Source of the DNA: Campylobacterales bacterium
GTDB lineage: Bacteria > Campylobacterota > Campylobacteria > Campylobacterales > QNZT01
Assembly: GCA_027080605.1 (NCBI GenBank)
Contig: JALWRO010000089.1
Location: 1-7,586 of the forward strand
DNA: 7,586 nucleotides
Reading direction: 5' to 3'
Made by a program: the position numbers and the translations under genes. This document shows positions 1 to 6,209 of this stretch, in pieces. Position 1 is the first letter of the stretch; each line of letters begins with the position of its first letter. The notes under the pieces are model-generated. The model was not told the origin of the DNA and ran no database searches. It saw only the letters and a list, made by a program, of their open reading frames with translations.

Positions 1-1585
1 AACCGACATATCCCGGAGGCGCACCGATCAATCTGGCGACATTGTGTTTTTCCATATATTCACTCATATCAAAACGCTCAAAATGCACACCCAGCGTCTC
101 CGCCAGTTTTTTGGCGACTTCTGTTTTACCGACACCTGTCGGTCCTGCAAAGAGGAAAGAACCGATCGGTGCATGCGGTCTGCCAAGTCCCGCACGGGCA
201 CGCTTAACCGCTTTGGCAAGCTCCTCAATCGCACTATCCTGTCCAAAAACCGCTTTTTTGAGATCTGCTTCCAGATTTTTCAAGACACTTTTGTCATCTG
301 AACTGACTTGCCGGCTTGGGATATTGGCAATCCTGGCGATCACTCTTTCAATATCTTCCACCGTCACATCTGTCTTTTTCTCATCCTGAATATGAAACGA
401 CGCCGCCACTTCATCGATCAGGTCGATCGCAGAGTCGGGGAGGAATCTATCGTTGATATACTTTTTCGCCAGCTCTACCGACGTTCTGAGCGCTGTATCG
501 CTGTATTTGACATTGTGATGATCTTCATATTTGTCACGAAGCCCCAGAATAATCTGATAGGTATCGTCGATACTCGGCTCTTCGACATCGATTTTGGCAA
601 ATCTTCTGCTCAGTGCTTTGTCTTTGTCGAAAAAATTTCGAAATTCACTGTACGTTGTCGCACCGATACACTTGATACCGCCGCTGGCAAGCGCCGGTTT
701 GAGCAAGTTGGAAAGATCCATCGATCCGCCGCTGGTGGAGCCTGCACCGACAATCGTATGAATCTCATCGATAAAGAGGATGGCATTGTCGATCTCTTCC
801 AGTTCACTGAGCACCCCTTTGAGACGCTTTTCAAAATCACCTCTATATTTAGTACCGGAAAGCAGTCCGCCGATATCGAGAGAGAAGAGTGAAGCGTTTT
901 TCAAAATTTCCGGCGTATCGTCATTGACGATTTTGAGTGCCAGTCCCTCGATAATCGCCGTTTTACCGACACCCGGTTCACCGACGAGCAAAGGATTGTT
1001 TTTCTTGCGACGGCAAAGTATCTGCATAACACGGTTGAGTTCATCTTCCCGTCCAATGACAGGATCGATCTTACCGCTGCGTGCCAGTTCGTTCAGATTG
1101 ATGGTATAGTTCGCCAGATCACCGTCCTCTTTCGGAGCGCTGGTAATCTGTTCGGTTTCATGTTTCTCTTCGGTAATCGCTTCGAGAATCGCCAGTTTGG
1201 AAACCCCCTGCTGCTTCAGAAGGTAGACACTGTAACTACGCTCCTCTTCAAAAAGGGCAGCCAGCAAATCCCCGACACTCGCCTGTTTTTTATCCGCACC
1301 TTTGATATTGGTAATCATCGAATCGATCACCCTTGCTAACGCGACAGTTTCAAATGGATCATGATAGTTCTCTTCCGCCAGCGGTTTAAAGACAGAATCA
1401 AGATGTGTTTTGATACGCTCCAGTAAAAATGCAGTATCGGCACCGCATTTCTGCAATATCTTGATCGCCTGATCGTTGGTCAGCAGAGAGAAGAAGACAT
1501 GCTCGATCGTCACATACTCATGTCTGCTCTTCTTGGCAAACTCCAACGCTTCGTTTAAAACTGAATTTAACTCTTTATTTAACAT
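1..1585 (-). CDS. clpA: ATP-dependent Clp protease ATP-binding subunit ClpA (partial, C-terminus beyond left edge)
   Basis: AAA+ unfoldase that docks on the ClpP peptidase and threads substrates into it in the cytoplasm. The ATG is at 1585 (reverse strand) and about 528 codons are present, without an in-frame stop that I could find. Residues 1-140 form the Clp N-domain that binds ClpS. The first AAA+ module has Walker A GEPGVGKT at about 202-209 and Walker B ILFIDEIH at about 269-276. The second module has Walker A GPTGVGKT at about 481-488. The visible part ends in the pore-loop motif GAPPGYVG. ClpA proteins are usually about 730-760 aa, so roughly 200-230 residues lie outside the window. 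The preceding gene is clpS, 5 bp upstream; a GGAGGA Shine-Dalgarno at 1598-1603 lies inside the end of clpS, which suggests translational coupling. ClpA rather than ClpB or ClpC is favoured because the long middle coiled-coil is absent between the modules and because clpS is adjacent. Confidence 0.96.
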   Translation of the reverse strand, partial: MLNKELNSVLNEALEFAKKSRHEYVTIEHVFFSLLTNDQAIKILQKCGADTAFLLERIKTHLDSVFKPLAEENYHDPFETVALARVIDSMITNIKGADKKQASVGDLLAALFEEERSYSVYLLKQQGVSKLAILEAITEEKHETEQITSAPKEDGDLANYTINLNELARSGKIDPVIGREDELNRVMQILCRRKKNNPLLVGEPGVGKTAIIEGLALKIVNDDTPEILKNASLFSLDIGGLLSGTKYRGDFEKRLKGVLSELEEIDNAILFIDEIHTIVGAGSTSGGSMDLSNLLKPALASGGIKCIGATTYSEFRNFFDKDKALSRRFAKIDVEEPSIDDTYQIILGLRDKYEDHHNVKYSDTALRTSVELAKKYINDRFLPDSAIDLIDEVAASFHIQDEKKTDVTVEDIERVIARIANIPSRQVSSDDKSVLKNLEADLKKAVFGQDSAIEELAKAVKRARAGLGRPHAPIGSFLFAGPTGVGKTEVAKKLAETLGVHFERFDMSEYMEKHNVARLIGAPPGYVG

Positions 1586-1590
1586 ATTTT

Positions 1591-1896
1591 CTACTCTTCC
1601 TCCATTATTGCTTTTAATGGATATTCGTTTTCTAAGGCTCGTTTACGCACCTGGGAGATTTTCGTTTCGGCAATCTCGTAGGTATAGACACCGCAGATTC
1701 CCCGACCTTCTCTGTGGATATTCAGCATAATGTTGATCGCACTGTCCAGCGGATGCCCAAAAAGCTCCATCAGGATCTCTACAACAAAATCCATGCTGGT
1801 AAAATCGTCATTTAACAGAACAACTTTATATCGTTTGATCTCGGAAAGCTCTTCACGTGATTCAAATTCTACTTCGCTGTCGTTTTTGTGCTCCAC
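1591..1896 (-). CDS. clpS: ATP-dependent Clp protease adaptor ClpS
   Basis: Adaptor of the N-end rule pathway: it binds bulky N-terminal residues of proteins and hands them to the ClpA N-domain. The product is 101 aa, normal for the family. The family core is plain: KVVLLNDDFTSMDFVVEIL at 24-42, then HREGRGICGVYTYEIAETK at about 61-79. N29, D30, D31 and H61 fit the N-degron pocket residues of E. coli ClpS (N34, D35, D36, H66), and M35 fits the gatekeeper Met. The start is GTG at 1896, preceded by AAAGGG about 5 nt upstream. An ATG two bases earlier (1898) is out of frame and should not be used, and an in-frame TAA lies just upstream, so no longer form is possible. The gene is followed at 5 bp by clpA, its functional partner, and is divergent from bioD. 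Confidence 0.96.
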   Translation of the reverse strand: MEHKNDSEVEFESREELSEIKRYKVVLLNDDFTSMDFVVEILMELFGHPLDSAINIMLNIHREGRGICGVYTYEIAETKISQVRKRALENEYPLKAIMEEE

Positions 1897-1934
1897 ATCA
1901 ACCCTTTATATTCATACTAACACTTTCAATATTT

Positions 1935-1940
1935 ATTATA
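1935..1940 (-). promoter_or_regulatory. Probable -10 box of the clpSA promoter
   Basis: On the minus strand the spacer reads ATGGTATAATAAAT, a perfect TATAAT preceded by TGG. Transcription would begin near 1928, giving a leader of about 32 nt before the clpS GTG. No good -35 hexamer is visible 17 bp upstream, which is common in Campylobacterota, where the -35 element is poorly conserved. Confidence 0.5.
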
Positions 1941-2011
1941 CCATTTTTGACCGGTTTTTGGTTAATACTTCTTAAATAAATGTACAAATATCGCCTTAAC
2001 TGGTAATTTGG

Positions 2012-2020
2012 TAATATAAT
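2012..2020 (+). promoter_or_regulatory. Possible -10 region of bioD, abutting its start codon
   Basis: TAATATAAT lies directly upstream of the bioD ATG (2024). It contains TAATAT (2012-2017) and TATAAT (2015-2020). If TAATAT is the -10, transcription would start at about 2024, on the ATG itself; the TATAAT register would put it at about 2026-2028. No Shine-Dalgarno sequence is present. An upstream TAATTT at 2004-2009 is another possible -10 and would give a leader of about 8 nt. Confidence 0.35.
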
Positions 2021-2023
2021 TTT

Positions 2024-2662
2024 ATGAGAGACATCTTCATTACCGCGACCAATACCGATGTGGGTAAAACCTACACAACACTCCAGCTTATTGAGAGCCT
2101 GAACCGCGAGGGTGTCAAGCCCGGCGTCTTCAAACCCATCGAAACAGGTGTCCAAAACTTCCCGCAGGATGCTACCATACTACTCAAAAGTGTCCAAAAA
2201 GTCAATACCGCATTCCGGTCAATGACGCTAAACGATATCTGTCCTGTCCAGTTTTCTTTACCTGCCGCCCCTTTTGTCGCAGCACAGGGTGCGGAAATCG
2301 ATTTTGACCTTATCCAGGAGAAGTATAAACACCTGAAAGCGGCATGTGATATTTTGCTGATAGAGGGAGCGGGCGGGCTGCTGGTGCCACTGACAGAGCA
2401 CTATTTCATGAGCGATCTGATCAAAACATTTGACGCCACGACATTGCTGGTGACACACGACCGCCTCGGTTGTATTAACGATACGCTTTTGAATCTTTAC
2501 TATTTGAAACAGCAGAAAATCGATTTTACCTGGTGTGTCAATCTCCGCGACAAAGAAGCCTTTTTACGCACGACACACCCCTTTTACAACGCTGCTTTTG
2601 AGAGATACTACATACTGCAGGATGATCTTGACGAGATCACCCGCATACTACTCAGTAAGTAA
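2024..2662 (+). CDS. bioD: ATP-dependent dethiobiotin synthetase BioD
   Basis: Catalyses the penultimate step of biotin synthesis, closing the ureido ring of 7,8-diaminopelargonate with CO2 and ATP. The product is 212 aa, usual for BioD. The N-terminus reads IFITATNTDVGKT, with the P-loop TNTDVGKT at 9-16. KPIETG at 37-42 matches the conserved KPxxSG-type substrate loop with catalytic Lys37, and IEGAGGLLVPL at 113-123 matches the VEGAGG motif. N173 is a candidate for the nucleotide-base contact, but the C-terminal nucleotide-specificity region is not obviously like that of E. coli. The start is fixed because the P-loop begins only eight residues in. There is no Shine-Dalgarno before it. No other bio gene lies in the window, so biotin genes are probably scattered. 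The 3' end overlaps the convergent glycine-zipper gene by 11 bp. Confidence 0.95.
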   Translation: MRDIFITATNTDVGKTYTTLQLIESLNREGVKPGVFKPIETGVQNFPQDATILLKSVQKVNTAFRSMTLNDICPVQFSLPAAPFVAAQGAEIDFDLIQEKYKHLKAACDILLIEGAGGLLVPLTEHYFMSDLIKTFDATTLLVTHDRLGCINDTLLNLYYLKQQKIDFTWCVNLRDKEAFLRTTHPFYNAAFERYYILQDDLDEITRILLSK

Positions 2663-3227
2663 CCGTGACCGTCAGAGGAATCCTTTTCAGTCGTCTGTCA
2701 CTGTACTTGACGATCTTTTTGCCTTTGTACCAGGCAATATTTTTATACCCTTTGAAACTGCGCACTTCCCGTTCCGTATAGGTCGTTTTACAGCGTCTTT
2801 TACTTTCATAACGTGTTTTCGCCACGCGACGGGACGGCTGAGAGTAGGCTCCCTGACGATGATTTCCCTCCGCCATATTCTGTCCTGCAAGGGTTCCTAG
2901 CACCGCACCGGCAACCGTCGCAACATCTTTCCCGCGCCCTTTGCCGATCTGGTGCCCCAGCACACCACCCGCTACACCACCGATAATCGCACCCGCCGTC
3001 GTGTCACCCTGGCGGTTGTAACTGTAACTGCTTTGCGGTGCATCGTATGTCTCATAGTAGGTTACAGGAACCTGTTCCGTCCAGCACTCCTGATGCGGTG
3101 TCCGCTCGATCACTGTCTCATACTCCGGTACGCTTGTCGTCACTTTGGCGTATGCCGTATATTGTATCGATCCCGCCTGCAGTGAAAATGCTGCCAGCAG
3201 GGGTAACAGTAAAAATCTTTTTTTCAT
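2652..3227 (-). CDS. Secreted glycine-zipper 2TM-domain protein, function unknown
   Basis: A 191-aa exported protein. Residues 1-18 form a Sec signal peptide (basic KKR, hydrophobic core LLLPLLAAF, likely cleavage SLQA|GS). No lipobox Cys follows, so it is not a lipoprotein. Residues 77-118 are a glycine zipper with repeated GxxxG-like spacing (AGAIIGGVAGGVLGHQIG, then VAGAVLGTLAGQ), the hallmark of the Rick_17kDa_Anti / glycine zipper 2TM family of the outer membrane and periplasm. C48 and C146 flank the zipper and could form a disulfide. The C-terminal part is strongly basic and ends in alternating TVTVTY, resembling the beta-rich tail common in these proteins. The start ATG has a good GAGGAG Shine-Dalgarno at 3234-3239, six bases away. 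The gene is divergent from pyrB and convergent with bioD. Family members are linked to envelope integrity, but no precise role is known; this one cannot be named. Confidence 0.85.
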   Translation of the reverse strand: MKKRFLLLPLLAAFSLQAGSIQYTAYAKVTTSVPEYETVIERTPHQECWTEQVPVTYYETYDAPQSSYSYNRQGDTTAGAIIGGVAGGVLGHQIGKGRGKDVATVAGAVLGTLAGQNMAEGNHRQGAYSQPSRRVAKTRYESKRRCKTTYTEREVRSFKGYKNIAWYKGKKIVKYSDRRLKRIPLTVTVTY

Positions 3228-3286
3228 GATTTGCTCCTCAAATCCAAAGCCAATAAGACTCTTTTTTTTCTTTGTATGTTGACATG

Positions 3287-3292
3287 ATAATA
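3287..3292 (-). promoter_or_regulatory. Weak candidate -10 for the glycine-zipper gene
   Basis: The minus strand reads GGGTATTATCATG, with TATTAT five of six to consensus, about 60 nt upstream of the ATG. An A-rich tract follows it in the leader. No convincing -35 is seen, so this is only a candidate. Confidence 0.25.
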
Positions 3293-3327
3293 CCCAAACG
3301 TGAAGCGATTGTGAAGAGCTTTTGTGT

Positions 3328-3333
3328 TAAAAT
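3328..3333 (+). promoter_or_regulatory. Candidate -10 of the pyrB operon
   Basis: TAAAAT ends 9 bases before the pyrB ATG, preceded by T-rich TTTTGTGT. A start of transcription about 7 nt downstream would fall at about 3340, leaving a leader of only two to four bases. There is no Shine-Dalgarno between it and the ATG (the sequence is CTCTCTATC). Confidence 0.35.
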
Positions 3334-3342
3334 CTCTCTATC

Positions 3343-4215
3343 ATGAAACATTTAATCAATACAGCAGATTTTGATACCAACGAGATTCAGGCACTTTTTG
3401 AACGGGCGAAAAAGTTTAAAGAGGGGTATATCGTCAAAACCCTCGAAGACAAACTGGTCATTACCATTTTCTTCGAAAACTCTACCCGTACCAGAAGCAG
3501 TTTTGAAGTGGCAGCCAAAAGACTCGGGGCGGAAGTGGTCAGTCTGGATGTTTCCAAAAGCTCCTCCAGCAAAGGGGAGACACTCTTCGACACCGCCGCC
3601 AACCTCGACGCCATGGAACCCAATGCCATCGTCGTACGCCATCAAAATGCCGGTGTACCGAAAATCCTTTCCAACTATGTTACCTGTCCCATCGTCAACG
3701 GTGGAGACGGCGCACATGCACACCCGACACAGGCGCTGCTCGATCTCTTTACCATTCTGGAGCACTTTCCCAACCCAAAAGGCAAAAAGATCGCCATCGT
3801 CGGCGATATCAAAAACTCCCGCGTTGCAAACTCCAATATCGAGCTGCTGGCACGCTTCGGACTCGACATTACCCTTGTGGCACCGCCACACTTCATGCCG
3901 CGGATTAAAGCGTACCGAAAAACGCACTATCTTCATGAAGTAATCGACGATGTCGATATTATTATGAGCCTGCGTACACAGACAGAACGACACACCAACC
4001 AGATTTACGCATCGCTAAAAGATTACGCCACCGACTTTTGCATCACCAAAGCATTGATCGGAGACAGAGATATCATGATCATGCACCCGGGACCTGTCAA
4101 CCGAAACATAGACATCGACGACGCCATGCTTGCCGACCCGCGCTGCAAAGTGCTTGAACAGGTGAAAAACGGTGTCTTCGTCCGCATGGCAGTACTCGAA
4201 ACCCTGATCAACTGA
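3343..4215 (+). CDS. pyrB: Aspartate carbamoyltransferase catalytic subunit PyrB
   Basis: Joins carbamoyl phosphate and L-aspartate to give N-carbamoyl-aspartate, the first committed step of pyrimidine synthesis. The product is 290 aa, slightly short for the family (about 300-310). The carbamoyl-phosphate motif FFENSTRTRSSFE is at 43-55 (STRTR 47-51). The mobile loop SSSSKGET at 73-80 supplies Ser and Lys to the neighbouring active site. Further fits to E. coli active-site residues are R99, H127 and Q130 in HPTQ, R160, and R211 in RTQTER. The MHPGPVNR motif is at 247-254. HPTQALLDL and the absence of ornithine-carbamoyltransferase signatures favour ATCase. No pyrI regulatory gene is nearby. 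This is the first gene of a tight operon: its TGA shares one base with the pabB ATG. There is no Shine-Dalgarno before the ATG. Confidence 0.96.
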   Translation: MKHLINTADFDTNEIQALFERAKKFKEGYIVKTLEDKLVITIFFENSTRTRSSFEVAAKRLGAEVVSLDVSKSSSSKGETLFDTAANLDAMEPNAIVVRHQNAGVPKILSNYVTCPIVNGGDGAHAHPTQALLDLFTILEHFPNPKGKKIAIVGDIKNSRVANSNIELLARFGLDITLVAPPHFMPRIKAYRKTHYLHEVIDDVDIIMSLRTQTERHTNQIYASLKDYATDFCITKALIGDRDIMIMHPGPVNRNIDIDDAMLADPRCKVLEQVKNGVFVRMAVLETLIN

Positions 4216-5171
4216 TGCCGCACAACCGTCTCCGGGCGTCGCTGAACCGTTACGGCAAAGCACGCACCCCCATCTTCTTCATGATCGATTTCGATCTGCA
4301 ACATTTTGTGATCCACCCGCTGGAAACGCTGCCGGAAGATATTCTTTTTGCGATGGACGAACAGACACAACCTGCCGCTGCACCGGACAGGAACTATCGT
4401 TATCAGTCGGTAGATTTCGAAACCTACCAAAAAGCGTTTCGCCGTGTCATCGAAGAGATCAGTGCCGGAAATACCTACCTGCTCAACCTCACCTTCCCCT
4501 CCCGGCTGGAGACGACACTCTCACTTCATGAGATCTACCGCTCTGTCGAAGCAAAATTCAAACTCTGCTACCGGGATCAATTTGTCTGCTTCACGCCGGA
4601 GCGCTTTGTCAAAATCAGAGACAATGCCATCTTTACCTACCCTATGAAAGGCACCATCGATGCCACCATACCGGACGCGGAAGCCAAAATACTTCACAAT
4701 GATAAAGAGATGGCGGAGCATGTCATGGTCGTCGATCTGCTGCGCAACGACCTCTCTATGGTTGCGCAAAAAGTGCGTGTCGAGAAGTTTCGCTACATCG
4801 ACAAAATCAAAGCGGGGGAACGCGAACTACTACAGGTCAGTTCCAAAATACGCGGCAAACTGGAAGCGGGATGGCAAAACCGGCTGGGCGATATCCTCGT
4901 CACACTCCTGCCCGCAGGCTCCATCACTGGCGCCCCCAAAAAAAACACGACGGAGATTATCAAATCGGTCGAAAACTATAACCGCGGCTACTTTACCGGT
5001 GTTTTCGGGTGCTTTGACGGCGAAAATCTCGACAGCGCCGTCATGATCCGTTTTATTGAAAAAACAGAAGATGGCTACCTCTACAAAAGCGGCGGAGGCA
5101 TCACGATCGACAGCGATGTTCAGAGCGAATACAACGAACTCAAAGAGAAGATCTATGTCCCCTTTTTTTGA
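4215..5171 (+). CDS. pabB: Aminodeoxychorismate synthase component I (PabB)
   Basis: Converts chorismate, with ammonia supplied by a PabA-type glutaminase, to 4-amino-4-deoxychorismate, the precursor of p-aminobenzoate for folate. It is 318 aa, a short form that lacks most of the N-terminal region of the E. coli enzyme (about 450 aa). Chorismate-binding motifs appear in order: TYPMKGT at 141-147, whose Lys145 matches the PabB-specific PIKGT lysine; VMVVDLLRNDL at 170-180; GSITGAPKK at 235-243; GYFTGVFG at 258-265; and GGGITIDSDVQSEYNE at 293-308. The PMKGT lysine and the downstream aminotransferase separate it from anthranilate synthase (TrpE) and isochorismate synthase. Translation starts at TGATG with no Shine-Dalgarno, implying coupling to pyrB. 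No pabA lies in the window. The last 17 bases overlap the pabC-like gene. Confidence 0.94.
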   Translation: MPHNRLRASLNRYGKARTPIFFMIDFDLQHFVIHPLETLPEDILFAMDEQTQPAAAPDRNYRYQSVDFETYQKAFRRVIEEISAGNTYLLNLTFPSRLETTLSLHEIYRSVEAKFKLCYRDQFVCFTPERFVKIRDNAIFTYPMKGTIDATIPDAEAKILHNDKEMAEHVMVVDLLRNDLSMVAQKVRVEKFRYIDKIKAGERELLQVSSKIRGKLEAGWQNRLGDILVTLLPAGSITGAPKKNTTEIIKSVENYNRGYFTGVFGCFDGENLDSAVMIRFIEKTEDGYLYKSGGGITIDSDVQSEYNELKEKIYVPFF

Positions 5172-5736
5172 AACGGTCAAAATTGAAAACGGGGAGATCA
5201 AAAACGCCCCCTTCCACAATGCACGGCTCAACCGCACCATACGCCAGAATTTCAGCCTCTGCCCGAATTACGACATACGCGACTACATCACACCGCCCAA
5301 AGAGCGAGGCATCTTTCGCTGCAAAATTATTTACGATACCGAAGTTTATGAAGTCACACTCACGCCTTATCAGAAAAGAGTTTACCAAAGCTTCCGCTGT
5401 ATCGATGCGGAGATCACCTATCCTTACAAATCAACCGACAGAAGCGCCATCGACCGGCTCTTCGCACAGCGCGGGGAGTGTGACGATATCATCATCGTCC
5501 GTGACGGACTTTTGACCGATACCTCCATCGCCAATATCGCCCTCTTTGACGGTCTGCACTGGTACACACCCATAACCCCGCTGCTAGAAGGAACCTTCAG
5601 GGCTTCTTTACTCACTGACAATAGCATAAAAACAAAAGATCTCGACCGAAAATCCTTACAAAAATGTACAAAATTTGCTATAATGAACGCAATGACAGGA
5701 TTTTATCAGCTAAAAGATATTACATTCTCTTTTTAA
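5155..5736 (+). CDS. pabC: Class IV aminotransferase, probable aminodeoxychorismate lyase (PabC-like)
   Basis: A PLP-dependent fold-type IV enzyme. From its position after pabB it should release pyruvate from aminodeoxychorismate to give p-aminobenzoate. I chose the ATG at 5155, inside the end of pabB, because the product begins MSPFFETVKI, a typical family N-terminus, and AAAGAGAAG lies just upstream; this gives 193 aa. An in-frame ATG at 5056 would lie wholly in pabB coding sequence and add 33 unlike residues. ITYPYKSTDR at 87-96 carries the probable PLP lysine K92. GLLTDTSIANIALF at 118-131 is the family motif, with D in place of the usual E. YTPITPLLEGTFRASLL at 137-153 is the conserved substrate-side segment. 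The length is short against about 270 aa for E. coli PabC. A D-amino-acid or branched-chain aminotransferase role is less likely given the operon. Confidence 0.87.
   Translation: MSPFFETVKIENGEIKNAPFHNARLNRTIRQNFSLCPNYDIRDYITPPKERGIFRCKIIYDTEVYEVTLTPYQKRVYQSFRCIDAEITYPYKSTDRSAIDRLFAQRGECDDIIIVRDGLLTDTSIANIALFDGLHWYTPITPLLEGTFRASLLTDNSIKTKDLDRKSLQKCTKFAIMNAMTGFYQLKDITFSF
5655..5684 (+). promoter_or_regulatory. Candidate internal promoter within the pabC 3' end
   Basis: TGCTATAAT (5676-5684) is an extended -10 with a perfect TATAAT at 5679-5684. CTTACA at 5655-5660 matches four of six -35 bases at 18-bp spacing. Transcription would begin near 5691, about 66 nt before the start of the next gene, so that gene could be expressed apart from pyrB-pabB-pabC. 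Confidence 0.45.
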
Positions 5737-5756
5737 TAAAACAAGGTAATTTTACT

Positions 5757-6209
5757 ATGGTACAACAACTGCTTCGCGACAACGACTTTCATGAACTGAT
5801 GATACTGCACATCAAAGAGATCATCGATCTCCTTCTGGTCAAAGATACCTACTTCTCTATTTTGACCAATATTGCAGATATTACGTTTGATCCCGTACTC
5901 CCTTCGGAGATTACACAGCACTTCAAACCGATTACGCTCTTTGTCATTGCGGAATATACCTTTGAAACGTGCAGTTTCGATGATGAAAACCTCTATTTTG
6001 AAGCGGGATTCGGGCATCAGAATGTCGGAAGCTTTGTCACAGTACCGCTGCACTCAATCGTACAAATCATCATCGAAGATACGCCGGTGTTTATCAACCT
6101 CTCGGTTCCGCCGGAGCATACACCCAAAAAAGCAGATGTCGAAAAATCGACCAATATCTTCCTCTCCAATCCGGAAAACCAGAAACTGTTGAAAAAAAAG
6201 AAGCGTTAA
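5757..6209 (+). CDS. Conserved-looking 150-aa protein; possible SspB-like ClpXP adaptor
   Basis: Not a gene I can name with certainty. I start it at the ATG at 5757, with AAGG at 5743-5746; an earlier in-frame ATG at 5664 lies inside pabC and has no ribosome site. Residues 1-35 look like amphipathic helices. Residues 40-118 alternate as beta strands: ITFDPVLP, ITLFVIAEYTFE, ENLYFEAGFG, FVTVPLHSIVQII, PVFINLSVPPE. This order (a strand ending in FxAxFG, then VxVPLxxI, then a strand like FxLxxSxPE) resembles my memory of SspB proteins, including the alphaproteobacterial form. A polar linker (120-140) leads to a basic tail, LLKKKKR, as SspB has a linker and a C-terminal ClpX-docking peptide. There is no signal peptide or membrane segment, so it should be cytoplasmic. 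It is last in the pyrB operon, with a 20-nt gap after pabC and possibly its own promoter. The gene call is firm; the family is a hypothesis. Confidence 0.85.
   Translation: MVQQLLRDNDFHELMILHIKEIIDLLLVKDTYFSILTNIADITFDPVLPSEITQHFKPITLFVIAEYTFETCSFDDENLYFEAGFGHQNVGSFVTVPLHSIVQIIIEDTPVFINLSVPPEHTPKKADVEKSTNIFLSNPENQKLLKKKKR

Noticed and set aside
308..892. 194-codon plus-strand open frame over clpA
   Set aside because: It lies opposite the conserved ClpA AAA+ modules, and its translation resembles nothing I recognise.
1897..2155. 85-codon minus-strand open frame from bioD toward clpS
   Set aside because: It covers the divergent promoter spacer and the bioD 5' end, and shows no conserved motif.
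2535..2900. 121-codon plus-strand open frame spanning the bioD-glycine-zipper junction
   Set aside because: It crosses the ends of two better-supported genes and has no recognisable domain.
3279..3284. TTGACA as a -35 box for pyrB
   Set aside because: No -10-like hexamer lies 16-18 bp downstream; the nearest candidate (3328) is far too distant.
3352..3993. 213-codon open frame antisense to pyrB
   Set aside because: It is the mirror of a clear PyrB frame, its translation is Cys- and Gly-rich with no family motif, and no ribosome site precedes it.
4023..4430. 135-codon minus-strand open frame across the pyrB-pabB junction
   Set aside because: Shadow of two well-supported genes; no motif or start signal.
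5056..5154. Longer N-terminus for the pabC-like protein
   Set aside because: These 33 codons lie entirely in pabB coding sequence; the family N-terminus begins at the ATG at 5155.
5664..5756. Longer start for the 150-aa protein
   Set aside because: The region is the coding end of pabC, lacks a ribosome site and overlaps the candidate internal promoter; the ATG at 5757 has AAGG upstream.
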